47,196 nucleotides of DNA. Source: Capniomyces stellatus (lineage: Eukaryota > Kickxellomycota > Harpellomycetes > Harpellales > Legeriomycetaceae). The notes beneath the pieces were generated by a model. It saw only the letters and a list, made by a program, of their open reading frames with translations. It was not told the origin of the DNA and searched no databases. This document shows positions 1-12,948 of this stretch, one piece after another. Location of the stretch: the NCBI GenBank assembly GCA_001661515.1, contig LUVW01000053.1, positions 1 through 47,196 of the forward strand. The letters are read 5' to 3'. The first letter of the stretch is position 1, and each line of letters opens with the position of its first letter. A program made the position numbers and the translations under genes.

Positions 1-54
1 AATACCAATACCAATACCAATACCAATACCAATACCAATACCAATACCAATACC
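1..54. repeat. Hexamer microsatellite (AATACC)9 at window edge
   Basis: Nine perfect copies of AATACC open the window. The right arm has eight GGTATT units followed by the variants GGTATG and GGTATC (14814-14873). The window therefore begins inside a simple repeat, a common place for an assembly to break. Confidence 0.95.
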
Positions 55-1403
55 AGTACTGGTGCTGGTGGCAGAGTAAAGTCGCTTCTTACACTAATAT
101 CCATCGATTTCTTGACCCTGACTACTCTTTCGTCCTATTCCATACATAGTTATAAAAGCGATATAATCACGTCATGTTGAACCAAACTCGGCTCTTCTAG
201 CTAAAAAATCACCAACCACCAACCAAAGTGTAACATGTAACATGTAACATTTAACTTACCAACCCTCGCTTGTGTATGTCCTCAATCGAATCCAACAGCT
301 TTTGGGCCTGTGCTGGCGACATCCATGCTGCAACTATCCACACCAAATTCAAACATTGTGTTATTCGTATTCTTATCAAGCTCCAACAAATCTTCAAATC
401 TTCACTCCAATCCCCACTCAATCTTTGCGTCAACCACCTACGTGCACTACACTGCACCACCCACATCAACCCGATTCTAAACACAACCCCAACCTCCACA
501 TATCCTTACTTTTTCTTCTGGATGTCGGCGTTACATTTCCCATGCTGGGTGTTCCACTGAGTTTGTTTGGCGACACAAACGGCGTCCTGTTTTCATAGCT
601 CAGCAAATCTATACTCTAAACAGCAGCCACACCAATATCCACAACCATGAGTTTATATTTGGGTTTCCTTTTGTTCATCTCTTGCTTCTTTTTATCTCTT
701 GCTTCTTTTTATCTCTTGTCCATTCGTTTGTTTACTTACTCTTTTTGGCGTCAAGCTCATCCTTAAGTTATGTATTGCTTCTATCTTTGGACCGTTCATG
801 CTTTCTCTCTAAATTACATTACAACCCATTATAATACATTATATTAAGTTATGTCACATTACACCATCATACACCACACACATACAAACACACATACAAT
901 AACACACATTAACATCACACACATTAACACACATTAACATCACACATACAAACACATACAAACACATACACTAACACACAAATACTTACTCTGTCAAGCA
1001 GCCGCTCTTTGTTGCATCTCTGTACACTCCCTAAATTCCACTTCCCAGGTGTTATTTGTATCTCTGTTCTGTTCAAGTCTATCTCTGCCCCACTTTCCCT
1101 TCTCTTCCCCCTCTCTTCTGCCCCTGCCCCTGTCACCCTTCCCCCTTTTACCACTCCGTTACTCACCACCCCGTTACTCTCTGCCCCATAACTCATTACC
1201 CCAGCTTCTAACCCCGCTCTATTCATGCTTGGCGTTGTTGTCGGCGTGTTCTTGCTGCTCATTATCCCCATACTTTGCATTTCTTTATCAATCCTGCTAA
1301 TCATCGAGCTACTGCCTGGACTTTCATTCCCACTCACACCCGATCCTCCCCAAATCCTCGAAATAAACTCTCTTACGTTCCCCAAAAGCCCCTCTTTTTT
1401 CTC
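1..1403 (-). CDS. FG nucleoporin, partial second copy (first exons only)
   Basis: This mirrors the start of the nucleoporin gene at 13465-19290. By symmetry its exons are 1403-990, 615-510, 327-260 and 134-54. The reading frame is continuous across the joins, and the following intron runs off the window in the hexamer repeat. The FG-repeat exons are not present here. The two copies are divergently oriented with about 11 kb between them. Whether a full second gene exists beyond the edge cannot be seen. If the arm is an assembly artefact this copy is not real. The true start codon is unresolved, as in the complete copy. Confidence 0.6.
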
Positions 1404-1523
1404 CTATTCAAAACAACCCAGCTTGCAACTTTAGCAACCCATAAATCCAACTCCATCAAAATTCAACAATACCTACTCGCTCCCCTTCACTCCACCTCCA
1501 GAAATATTCTAACAAGCTGTTCT

Positions 1524-1613
1524 CTTTGCAATATCTTATATTTATATCTACCCGCTTTAGAACGAGTCTCTTGAATTATCTTATATTTATATATACCCGC
1601 TTTGAAACGAGTC
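1524..1613. repeat. Two 45-bp tandem units (mirror of 13255-13344)
   Basis: This is the reverse-complement counterpart of the 45-bp tandem duplication upstream of the complete nucleoporin gene. Each unit contains a TATAAATATA-like stretch on the minus strand, oriented toward the partial nucleoporin copy. Confidence 0.8.
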
Positions 1614-1919
1614 CCTTTGTAAACAAACCCAATTCAAATATACTCACTACACCAAACACGCTTATGTGTTCTTTATTCATGCCAATACCCACACTCGCCT
1701 CCCCACCGTTATTTCTGGCACCCTCCACCGGAGAACCACCAAAATGCCAATTTTTTAAACCACCAATTTGTTAAACTACCAAACTGCTGCACATACCTTT
1801 TTCTCTGGTCTGCTGTACGGCGATCCAACATCCCTGTTGTTTTTTTTCGGCGTTCTTGTTGCCCCGCCCCATTTCTTTGGTATGCTCGTTTCTTCTTTAT
1901 TTGGTATATTTTCAATCAT

Positions 1920-3896
1920 ATTTGTCAAAGTATTATTGTTATTGTTGATTCATTAATCTTCTCAGTTTACACTTGGTCTTTTATTCAGTTCATTTATCAA
2001 AAATCATTATTATCTATGTATAAAAATCTTTTTTTTCTTTCCTTATTGCTAGTCTTTGATTTGCTTTCAACCATCAATATTCCTATTTATTCCTAGGCTC
2101 ATTTTATTGGCAATAGCTTTGTTTGGTTTGTTTTTTTCTCTCCGCTCACGAATAATTTGTTTAAATCTTGGAATATTTTAGCTATTAGTAAAACCCTTAT
2201 AAATTTTAAATTAAATACCAAAATTTACATATTATATTACAGTTTTATTTCATGTTACATTCAAAAGCTAATTATGATTTGACCGTTTTTGGGGGTTTTT
2301 TTGCCGTTTTTCTTGGTTTGTCAGTCTTAAATTTCGACTTTGCATTACTTTGTTATATTATTAGGGTTTGTACATCCATTAATTTGTCTCCCATCCATTT
2401 GGGCTTCATAATTCTTTATTTTGTCACGCGTTATTAGCCCGATGTTTTCACTTTTTTAATTTTTCAGGCTCTATTCATCCTTTTTAATTTCAACCTTTTA
2501 ATTTTAGATTTTCAGGGCATTTTCGCTTGGGGTTTGCTTTATTTGGTACCAACTCAATAAAGCTTGACATTTTAATTTGAGTAGGCTTCTTTTGGTAATG
2601 TCTTTTAGCACCTTACTTGAATATGTTCTTATCTATCGGGTATTAAGCTATTTCACTTTATAGCCTATCGACCCTATGAGCTTACTTTTAGAACATATCT
2701 GTCCATCAACTAACCACTATTTAACATCGATGGCTCCTATTTCCTTAAGGAATGGGTGCATTCCATGCTTGGTGTGCCCAAAGTAATACGCATGTACCTT
2801 TAGAAAACAATGTCTTTGTATACCTGTGTTCTGTATCAAAAAATTATGCCATTTTAATATTTGTGTCAGTTTTAATGAAGTATTTTTTTTTCATTTTCCA
2901 TTGCTGAATCTCCAGAGTCAATTTATTTTTTATCGAGTCGAATTATTTATTCGCTTAAAAAAATACATTTTTTCAGAAGTTGTCGCTGGAAAACAGAAAG
3001 TTAAATTACAAATTCATTATATCAAGCTATAAATATTGTATCGATTTTGAAAATTTTTTAAACTTTGACGCATGTTTTTCTAATATCACCTTTTTGCTTT
3101 TGCGAACCTCAATAGGGTTGGTTAGCAAATATCCAGCAAACAGTTCAGTGAAACTCCATTGTTTGATATTTTTTTCAACATTATGTACTCTCTACATACA
3201 GTAAGCCAATGGTTGCATTTTTTTTGTTGTGAATAAACGATGCTGCTCGTGTCCAGTGAGCCTAACTAATGTGCATTGAGGCCTACAATCTCATACGAGT
3301 AAATTGAAACTATATGCTTGAATAATGTGTTGTTGTATAAACAAGCATCAAAGTTTGTTAGAAATTTTAGTTTGTAAAGGGTTAATAGCCAAACATTGAT
3401 ATGGTAAAGGTATTATTCTAGAATAATATTTTGTTGTAGATGTTTTTAATCAATGAAAGTTTGATTCGTTATAAACATTATCGTTGGCTGTGTTTGACCC
3501 ACGATACACGTACATTGCCTAATATAATGGTTTGTTTGGTTCTTGTAGCTCTTTGTCTACAACTCCAAAAGCTCTAAAGGGCAGTTTAGATTGGCGAGAC
3601 GGGTTTCTTATCGACATCATCAAACTCTAGAATACACACAGAATTCCAAAGATGCAAAGTAGCATAATTTTGTTATTTTTGCTGAGGATAACGATGCAAC
3701 ATTAGCTTTTGTTATGCCTTCCAACTGCCAAAGCAACAAATTCACAAACTAGGGCTATTCTTTTATATGTTTTCTAATAGACAAGATCATAGTTTAATTT
3801 AGAATTGTAAAGTTGTAAGCTAGACTTTGGTTCAGCAGACATTTGCTATCTTTTTTTTTTTTACAAAAACAATGTGTCTTTGGTATGATTCTAAAG
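1920..3896. other. AT-rich stretch, no gene recognised
   Basis: Only short, low-complexity open frames are present, and none resembles a known family. There are homopolymer T runs but no tRNA-like structure that I could fold by eye. Confidence 0.6.
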
Positions 3897-3904
3897 TATA
3901 AATA
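3897..3904 (+). promoter_or_regulatory. TATA box of the secreted coiled-coil gene
   Basis: A perfect TATAAATA lies 118 nt upstream of the start codon at 4022, in an otherwise A/T-mixed context. The spacing is similar to that seen for other genes in the window. Confidence 0.6.
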
Positions 3905-4021
3905 GCATGGGTATCGTAACTCGTTAACTAAACAACTATCTCCGTCGCTCGAATCCATCAAGCAATAAAAATATACAATTTAACATATAAAATAGCTAGT
4001 AAGAAGAAAAAATACCACAAA

Positions 4022-4948
4022 ATGTTTTATCTAAAGTGCTCAACCCTCCTTTTTTTGGTTAAAATTTTGTTTGTAGCCCAGAAAGCCGGTGCACAAAAAT
4101 TGACAAAAGATGAAATTTTGTCGGTCCAATCTGCCACTGCTATGGAAAATAAAATTAACTGCTTGCAGTTTGCTGTCAGAAATGGAATAAAAGGTTTCCA
4201 TTACCGCCGGTGCAACGATCAGTATTTTAGTGGAGATTATTTTGAAATTGCCCAAGAAAACAATGTTTTGGTTGAAAGATTGAAAGCGGAAAAAGCGGTA
4301 TATACTGATAAAATTACTGCTGCAAAAAATAAAATAGAAATTCATAAAAATGCTTTGGAAAAAGCAACTAAGGAAAGTGAATTAGCGAAGATTACTTTTG
4401 AAACTGAAAAATCGAAATTAGAAAAAATGTTACGTGATGATGTAACAGACGAAATCAATGGACGTGATACACTTACAGAAGGCGAAATTGAGGACGCAAA
4501 AAGCAAGGTTTCACTATTACAAATAGCTTATAATACAATGAGAAATGAACTATCACCCCTGATAAAAAGATTCAGTAATAACACTGCTACGATTAACTTC
4601 AACGAATTTGCGGTAAAAAAGTTGGATAATATGATGGCTTTAGCTATAAGCAATTTGTATACAAGACAGACAAAAAGCAAGGAAAAGCTTGAGACTTGCA
4701 TCGAACTGTATAATAGTGCACTTTATGAGAAAGTTGAAGCCACAAAAGTTAGTTATAATTATGCTGATATAGATATGTGCATTATTGAAGGTATTGGGTT
4801 GGACTTGGTGAAAAACAGACATTTTTTAAGCGCCAAAGAATTGCAAAAAGAGTTCTTTGAGAATGCTGCAAAAAGTGGACATGGAGACCTCAAAGGCGAG
4901 ACTGGCGACGATGGCAGAGCCGGTTTAGATGGTTATGGGTTTAGATAG
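4022..4948 (+). CDS. Secreted coiled-coil protein with short collagen-like tail
   Basis: The intronless frame gives 308 residues. The N-terminus is a clear signal peptide (residues 1 to about 24, hydrophobic core LLFLVKILFVA). Residues about 78-185 are rich in Lys, Glu and Ala with heptad-like spacing, consistent with a long coiled coil. Cysteines at 47, 64, 226 and 253 could form disulfides after secretion. The last 17 residues contain five Gly-X-Y triplets (292-306), directly before the stop, so the protein ends in a minimal collagen-like segment. I do not recognise the family. An extracellular oligomeric or surface protein is an inference from the signal peptide, coiled coil and Gly-X-Y tail. 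A TATA box precedes it and a LINE remnant follows. Confidence 0.75.
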   Translation: MFYLKCSTLLFLVKILFVAQKAGAQKLTKDEILSVQSATAMENKINCLQFAVRNGIKGFHYRRCNDQYFSGDYFEIAQENNVLVERLKAEKAVYTDKITAAKNKIEIHKNALEKATKESELAKITFETEKSKLEKMLRDDVTDEINGRDTLTEGEIEDAKSKVSLLQIAYNTMRNELSPLIKRFSNNTATINFNEFAVKKLDNMMALAISNLYTRQTKSKEKLETCIELYNSALYEKVEATKVSYNYADIDMCIIEGIGLDLVKNRHFLSAKELQKEFFENAAKSGHGDLKGETGDDGRAGLDGYGFR

Positions 4949-5249
4949 ACAGCGGTATTGATGCAGGTTGTTTGAGATGATTACTAGTATCATCGTAGCA
5001 GTGTTGACATTTGATTACCAGTAGTTTATTTATATTAAATATTTTATATTATTTAGCTTTTTGCCTGTTTTTAAGGCTCGCTCTTTACTAAGTTTGCAGT
5101 TTTTTTTGCAGAAGCCAGTCAAGAGCATCAAAATAAAGTATAATCGTTATACAAACATCAAGCCCAAGAACCATATAATATTAAAATATATATATAAAGT
5201 TAAATACAATAAATAACAAAAGCCAAACAAAAAAAATGATACTATAAAG

Positions 5250-6309
5250 AGATGGAGGAAATGATAGTAGGAATTCACAAAAATTATCTGCAGCACATCC
5301 AGCAAAAATTAACAAGACAAGGTTATAGTACTGAGACCACAGCATGAATACGGTAAAAGCTCAGAGCTGGATAAACAAAATAACCCCAGTTTACCAAAGA
5401 GCCGACACAAATAACACAAAGGAATCCAGGATGCAAGGATGAAAAAAGGAAACACACCAGACCACGTATTTTACTGTGAGATAAATAGTAGACCCAATAA
5501 GTCTAAAGTACTCAAAGATGTGAAGATGTTAGACCCCATACCAATGATTAGCAACTGGCTGCTTGGAAGGTTTGACAAACCACCCAAAAAACAAAGTTGG
5601 ACGTACTAAATATACAAGAAAACAAGGAGAGGATCGTATCAGACAACAGATTCCAAGTATTATTGGATCAACCCATCAATATAAATACAGACGTAAAGTT
5701 GCTGTTAGACAAGATATTGAATTCAGCAGAACAACCGAAAGCGGTAGATAAAAGAGGGAACTCTTTCAAATCCAAAACATGCGAATAAACAGGTAAATAG
5801 ACCAAAAAAAGATTGAGACTGTTAAAGCAATCAAGAAAACCAGAAAACAAGAAACAAGAAAGTAAAAACAAGAAAGTAAAAACAAGAAAGTAAAAACAAG
5901 AAAGTAAAAACAAGAAAGTAGAATGTATAAAAATGAAAAGAATAACGGAAAATTCAGAAAAAAAACAAAGGCACTAATGGCTAAATACAACAAGGTCAAG
6001 AGCAAGAGCATAATACAGATAATTGAAGACAAAAAAGAAGAAATAGTAGAAACGATAGGAGAGGCAGACCAACTGTTTGCGAGCAAAAACATCATGAAGT
6101 ACTGGGAATAGATCAAAAAATATTCTGGAGGGATAGACAGATCTGTAGCAGATGGACCAGTTCTAAAGAAAGATGGAAAATATACCATAGACCAAAAGAA
6201 AAAGTTGGGAGTCTGGGCAGACTATTTTGGAGACCTGACCAAAGACACGTCGGGCAACAACAGGAACCCTGAAAAGTGGGATAAATGTAGGAAAGGTGTC
6301 GCAGTGTAA
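5250..6309 (+). pseudogene. LINE-type retrotransposon remnant (endonuclease end to pre-RT linker)
   Basis: Broken frames read like the region between the endonuclease and reverse transcriptase of a non-LTR element. A frame at 5445-5609 contains TPDHVFYCEIN, similar to the end of an endonuclease domain. A second frame, 5923-6309, reads MKYWE, then an in-frame TAG at 6109, then IKKYSGG and later GVWADYFGDLTKD. That matches the W-K-L-I/K-K and WA-EYF patterns usual just before the RT domain. Stops and frame changes show it is dead. No RT core (FADD box) follows. Assignment rests on motif style, not on an alignment. Confidence 0.55.
5855..5920. repeat. 14-nt minisatellite, about 4.7 copies
   Basis: The unit CAAGAAAGTAAAAA is repeated four times perfectly and then in part. 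It sits inside the LINE remnant, so it has expanded within, or been inserted into, the dead element. Confidence 0.9.
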
Positions 6310-7824
6310 AACTACGACCGGATGTCACAAAGGTCTTTGAAATCTAAAAGTAGAAAGTGACATCCTAAGTTCTCTTTGTGAAAAAGGGAGAAAGAAGAGG
6401 TAAAGGAAATGGCGTTAAATTCTTATACAATTAACAGTTTTCCCCCACCAAAAGGGGTTTTTTATGTATGGTTAACTGTGATTACAAAGACGTTATTTGG
6501 TTTATCCGAAAGTATGTGATCGATGGAAGCAAGAGGTGTATCAATAGTACCAGACACTCCTAAAATCACGATTATTCACATTACAATTATTATTAGTTCA
6601 TTTTATTAAAAAAGCGATTCAAGTTTATTATTTAGTTTAATTACCAGTTTATTAGCTTCAGTTTATACAGGAATATAAAAGGCTTGGGTCGTGTCCAAAC
6701 CGAAAAAAGGGTGTGAAAATAAAACAAAAGTAAAAAGGATCAATTTTGAAGAAGTATTATTATTAAGTTTAAAAAGGAAAAATAAAGATAAAAAACAAAC
6801 AAAAATAACAAACAAACTTAAAGGCAACACCATAATTAGGATAATAAAATAAGCTAAAAATTAGCTAGTAACTATACAGCATCAACATAATAAAGTGTTT
6901 ACTGTTTTATGAACAAACTCCTAGTGAAACAAGCTAGGTACACAGGGATTAAAATACTGTGACAAAGGTGATAAAGACCACTTTACAGAATGCGACGAGT
7001 CAGTTGAATAGAAAGACGTTACAGTCCCTATGAACCATAGTCATCAATGCGTGGTTTTTACTAATGGAAAGAGAGGGAATAGGATAATTTTAAGTAGTAA
7101 TTTCGAGTAGTAATTTCGAGTAGTGATTTTGAGTAGTGATTTTGAGTAGTGATTTTGAGTATTAATTTTGAGTCTTTCAATATTGCGGTTCATTTGTACC
7201 ATTATGGTGGGCAGAAGAGCGTGTATTTATGCCAATATGCAGTAGAACCGGTGTCCACAAAGTATGTGTCTATTTTGTCAATAAAAAAATTGTATCTTTG
7301 ATTCAATAAATGTGTGTTGGTTCAAATGCTGTGGTATTCCAACAACAATTACAGGAAAATTAGCTGTGGATTTTTTGGGTTTTTATTGGCTGGCCTTGTT
7401 TTAAAAGTGATGGGAATGTTTAATAATAGTACATGTTAAACGCTATTTATATTTTTGAGTTTAAAAAAAAAACAAAGACCATTCCAGGCTAGTTGGATAA
7501 TTTTTAGCTGAACGACTTAATTCGGTGTATTGATATTTCTTTATTTTTTTATTGAAGTCTAAATTTCATCCTTTTTACTTCTCTTTACATCCCTTCATTT
7601 TTTTTTAAAAAAAAGACGACTCGAATACCACAAAGCAGCATTAAAAAAGGTTTAGAGAAAAGGTGTCTATACGCAAAGTAGTAAGATAGTACATAGAGCG
7701 TAAGTCACAATTAGCAATTACATTATACGCTTGACCTCAAGAAACTAAAGGAGCAGGACAAAATGATTTCAATTTTACTCTGAAACTAATTGCCTTAAAT
7801 CCAACGTGAAAAAAATAGGCAACA
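6310..7824. other. Intergenic, mostly non-coding, with one Cys-containing fragment
   Basis: No full gene is visible. A frame at 6928-7110 reads as ordinary protein sequence with several Cys residues but has an internal TAG (7009-7011); see findings. The rest is AT-rich with homopolymer runs. Confidence 0.5.
7093..7170. repeat. 13-nt minisatellite, six copies
   Basis: Six head-to-tail units follow the pattern AGTAGTRATTTYG. The first two units carry TTTCG and the later ones TTTTG, so the array shows directional divergence. Confidence 0.9.
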
Positions 7825-8509
7825 ATGAGCAAAAGCAGTATCGGGAATGTCTTTTCAGACACAATCAAGGCCTACACCACAGAGACACCAGCCAAATTGC
7901 AATTGCTAGATCTGTATATGGTCTACTGTGTGATTGTAGGAGTCACTCAGACAATTTACTGTGTTCTAGTTGGAAACTATCCTTATAACGCCTATTTAGC
8001 TGGATTTGGATCATCTATTTCAAGCTTTGTGCTTACAGGTACGTCTTTACATTTAGACTGATATTGCTTTATTTCTTGTTTCTAGATGTAAAAACACCGG
8101 ATTGTATTACTATTTTGAAGGCTGTAATCGTGACTATGGTTATAACTATGACTGCAACTCTGAATGTGATTGTGATTTTAGCCAATCTTCGAATCAAATT
8201 CAATCCAAAGAATCTCACTAAAAACTCGCAGTCAACCCAATCGTAAGTTTCGCTTATGCACTCTTCAGATTGTATCTTTGTAGTATGATATAACGTACCA
8301 TGTATTGCACTACTTTTGTTTCGATAGAGAGATGGGTGGAGAAGTTGATTTGGTGTTTGGATTATTGAAGAGTTATCAAAAAAAGACACAAACATTTCTA
8401 AACTAACCAAGCTTTCTGTTTGCAATTGTTTACTCACGATAGAGCTCTTGCTGAATTCATATTTTGCAGTTTAATTTTGCACTTTATTGTTGCTCACTTT
8501 TTGGGGTAG
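7825..8509 (+). CDS. OST2: Oligosaccharyltransferase subunit OST2/DAD1
   Basis: Three exons, 7825-8038, 8182-8242 and 8443-8509, join in frame to give 113 residues, the usual length of DAD1. DAD1/Ost2 is a small membrane subunit of the ER oligosaccharyltransferase that N-glycosylates nascent proteins. Exon 1 has the family pattern TPAKLQLLDLYMVYC, then a first membrane segment and LVGNYPYNAYLAGFGSSISS. Exon 2 gives the NLRIKFNPKN connector. Exon 3 gives ALAEFIFCSLILHFIVAHFLG, the second half of the C-terminal hairpin and the typical Gly terminus. Introns are 143 and 200 nt with GT-AG ends. The connector before the last helix (KNSQSTQS) lacks the usual acidic/aromatic pattern. Confidence 0.9.
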
Positions 8510-9010
8510 TTTATGAAAAGGAAAAAGAAAAAAAAAGGGGGGAAGGGAAAAGGCGCGGGACGGCAAAAAGATTCACGGTCTGTTTTCTATGATGATATTT
8601 CGTTTTATATATATACATAACCAACGGCATATTTACTAATATACGAGCCTTGGCTAATAGCTAAAACCAAATAAAACAAAAAATATATACAAAAAAACAA
8701 AAACATATCAAACCCATTAACTAAAAGCGCAAAGTACAATTGATTGAGATTTTTTTGGTTTGGTCCAAGTAAATTTTCGTTTACAAATCAATGTAGGGCT
8801 AAGGTCATAATCATCTTTGTGTAAAAAAAAAATCATTATGCAAAATAAACCCAAAAAGGCAAACAGATAGTTAGTTTTAGAATCCTTTGTATTGATAATT
8901 AGAAATAGTAATATTAGTAAAGGGATAGTAATAGTGGTAACATGGACAGAAGTACAGACAGACATTGGTGGTACCAACACAGAGACATGTTTAAAAGCTG
9001 GGTTATATTT
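8510..9010. other. Convergent intergenic between OST2 and Rab2 gene
   Basis: AT-rich 3' flank shared by two convergent genes. No coding signal is seen. Confidence 0.6.
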
Positions 9011-10938
<1,928 letters not shown>

Positions 10939-12948
10939 TATAGTTTCTGCTTAAAATGAAAATATAATCCACTGTTTTTTTAATTGAAGAGTTGCTCCTA
11001 ATGACTTTTTAATAAAAAAAATACAAAGTTTAGAAGCTAGGTAAAGAGTCTGCAAGGTGATGGTAATTCAAATTAAAGAGGCGCGGGTAATAATATATTT
11101 AACACTTTGAAAGGACAAATTTAAATCTATTGACCCGGTTAGTGAGAATAAGTAAATTACTTTAAAAACAGTTTCACACGATATATCAAACTTAACAACT
11201 TAATTGTTAATTTTGATGGGACTGAAAAGTGAAAAACAAAGTTGGCTTTATTAAAAAAGAAGCATTGTCATTTGACAGGCTAATTACAAATTAGCTTTTC
11301 TAAAACCGAAAACACAATAAACACACAAATGGACAAGGAAAACTGAAATAAAATTGAAGCTATATGAATAAATAAACAAAACAAAAAGGAGAGGAAAAAA
11401 AAAAATCTCACGAGCGCTTTGCTAGTATTTTGATTTTGGTTATTAAAGAAAGAGATACCACAAACAATGCCACAACAACTTTACTCAATCAAAAGTGACT
11501 CGGAGATTGGGTTTATAAATCTATACCAATATTACCCAAATACAAGAGTCAGACTCAAGTACACAACAAACAATAGGCTAGAAATCACTAGAATTAGCAA
11601 TTTCAGATGATAAAGCAACCTATGCATCCTGGTCACTTGCATCCACCCGACCAGCAAGATAGCTTTAATTATAACTATCGTTGGTAGTGTCTTGATTGAA
11701 ACATTTACAAACTAACGTACAAGTGACCACAAGGATGACACAGTCTCTGCTAATTGTACAGGTATATTTGAATATGGAAATGTGACGACTGAAGTAAAAT
11801 ACAAATCGTTTATGGATATGCTAGTTGGCACCATTCAAAATGATACAAAAAAGCAACATTTCAGCCCATCGTTTTGAGCAATAATGTTAGAGGGTTTGCG
11901 TTATCCTACAGTCCACGGTGAGTATAGCTGGTATCATCGAATTTGGTATAATTATTACTATAAAGTTACAGATAAGATCAAAAAGTAGGCGCAGCTGCTC
12001 ACTAAACACAAAATCAGTTTGTGTTCAAAGTAACCAGCTGTAGAAAGAAAAAAGGGATAGCGCCATATTATCCTACACACTATCAAAACGATATTAGCCA
12101 ACTGTACTAGAATATACAAGTTGTGTGGATAATAAAGAAAAGTACGACGAGCAACGAAATAAAGCCGTATCAATATTACAATAGCATAAAACTGTAAAAG
12201 AGGGGGGGAAGGTAAAAGGTTCAGAAAATAAGGATGCGTTCAAAAGTTGAAGTCTTAGCAGCCTATGGATACCAAATATCACGCTGCAAAGACTTGAATT
12301 AACATGTTATCTAAACTCAAGTAAATTAAACATTCATAATGAAAACAAGAAAACAAAGGAGAGGACATTGTATCAAGAAGTACAAAGAAAATCTGTAAAA
12401 AAAAACTGGATGTGAAGATTTGTCTAACTTGCCACTAAATAAGCGTCAATGAAGATGGAATTCTTGTACAAAGAATAACTAATGAAAGTAAAGAGACAAG
12501 CGACTATACTTTGTGAAAGGAAGAAGTAATTATAAAAAAAGTTTGAAAAGAGGGTGCAGTTAAAATTACAATAAATTAAGCGAAGAAAAGAATATATCAA
12601 TTTCAGCAAATAGTATGATAGAGTTTTGTAAAGTTGAGAAAATTCTTGAATCACAAACAATAAGCACATTAATGAAATTTTTAAAATCATGAAAACTGAG
12701 TTTGTTGGATAAATCATTAAAAAAAAGAAATTTTTTTGAAGAAAGCAAAAGTAAAACCAACGCTAAAAAAAATCAATGTGGAAAATTCACGTTAACAGCA
12801 ATTAAGAGGCGAAAATTGTTAGAGATTAAACTAGAACAAAATTTTGGGATTAAAAGTCGAATACAAGAAAGTAGAGTTAAAAATCTACCCTATTGATATC
12901 AAAGCAGAAAGATTCATACAAAAAAAAAGAGTATAGCAAGAAAGTAGG
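10939..12948. other. Intergenic with one decayed coding frame
   Basis: Apart from the broken frame at 11467-11988, listed separately, I see only AT-rich sequence and short Lys-rich open frames that look like chance products of A-runs. Confidence 0.5.
11467..11988 (+). pseudogene. Decayed membrane-protein-like frame, family unknown
   Basis: One reading frame runs 174 codons from an ATG at 11467 to a TAG at 11986-11988. It is interrupted only at 11608-11613 (TGA TAA), 11713 (TAA) and 11875 (TGA). The segments read like real protein: SEIGFINLYQYYP, a hydrophobic stretch ALIITIVGSVLIETF resembling a signal anchor, then a part with three N-glycosylation sequons (NCT, NVT, NDT) and EGLRYPTVHGEYSWY. 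A small type II membrane or secreted protein that has gained stops is the simplest reading. Alternatively it is an intron-containing gene I cannot resolve: a CTAAC branch-point-like motif lies at 11712-11716 and a GTGAGT donor follows CACG near 11920. No family is recognised. Confidence 0.3.

Larger units (their letters stand above)
1..1919. repeat. Left arm of a 1.9 kb inverted repeat
   Basis: Position p in this arm is the reverse complement of position 14868-p in the right arm (12949-14866). The relation holds without any indel along the whole arm, and every open frame compared is identical in both arms. Identity stops at 1919/12949 on the inner side. On the outer side the arm runs into a hexamer microsatellite at base 1, where the only mismatch I found lies (base 1 versus 14867). 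The arm carries the promoter region and first exons of a nucleoporin gene. It could be a recent real duplication or a fold-back assembly product at a contig end. Confidence 0.95.

Noticed and set aside
4040..4345. Minus-strand open frame within the secreted coiled-coil gene
   Set aside because: It is a shadow of the real plus-strand gene, without family features.
8082..8181. Cys-rich open frame inside OST2 intron 1
   Set aside because: It has no start codon, spans the real splice acceptor, and the OST2 frame across the intron is clearly correct.
12702..12896. Lys-rich 64-residue open frame
   Set aside because: Composition is what A-rich DNA gives; no homology signal or promoter.
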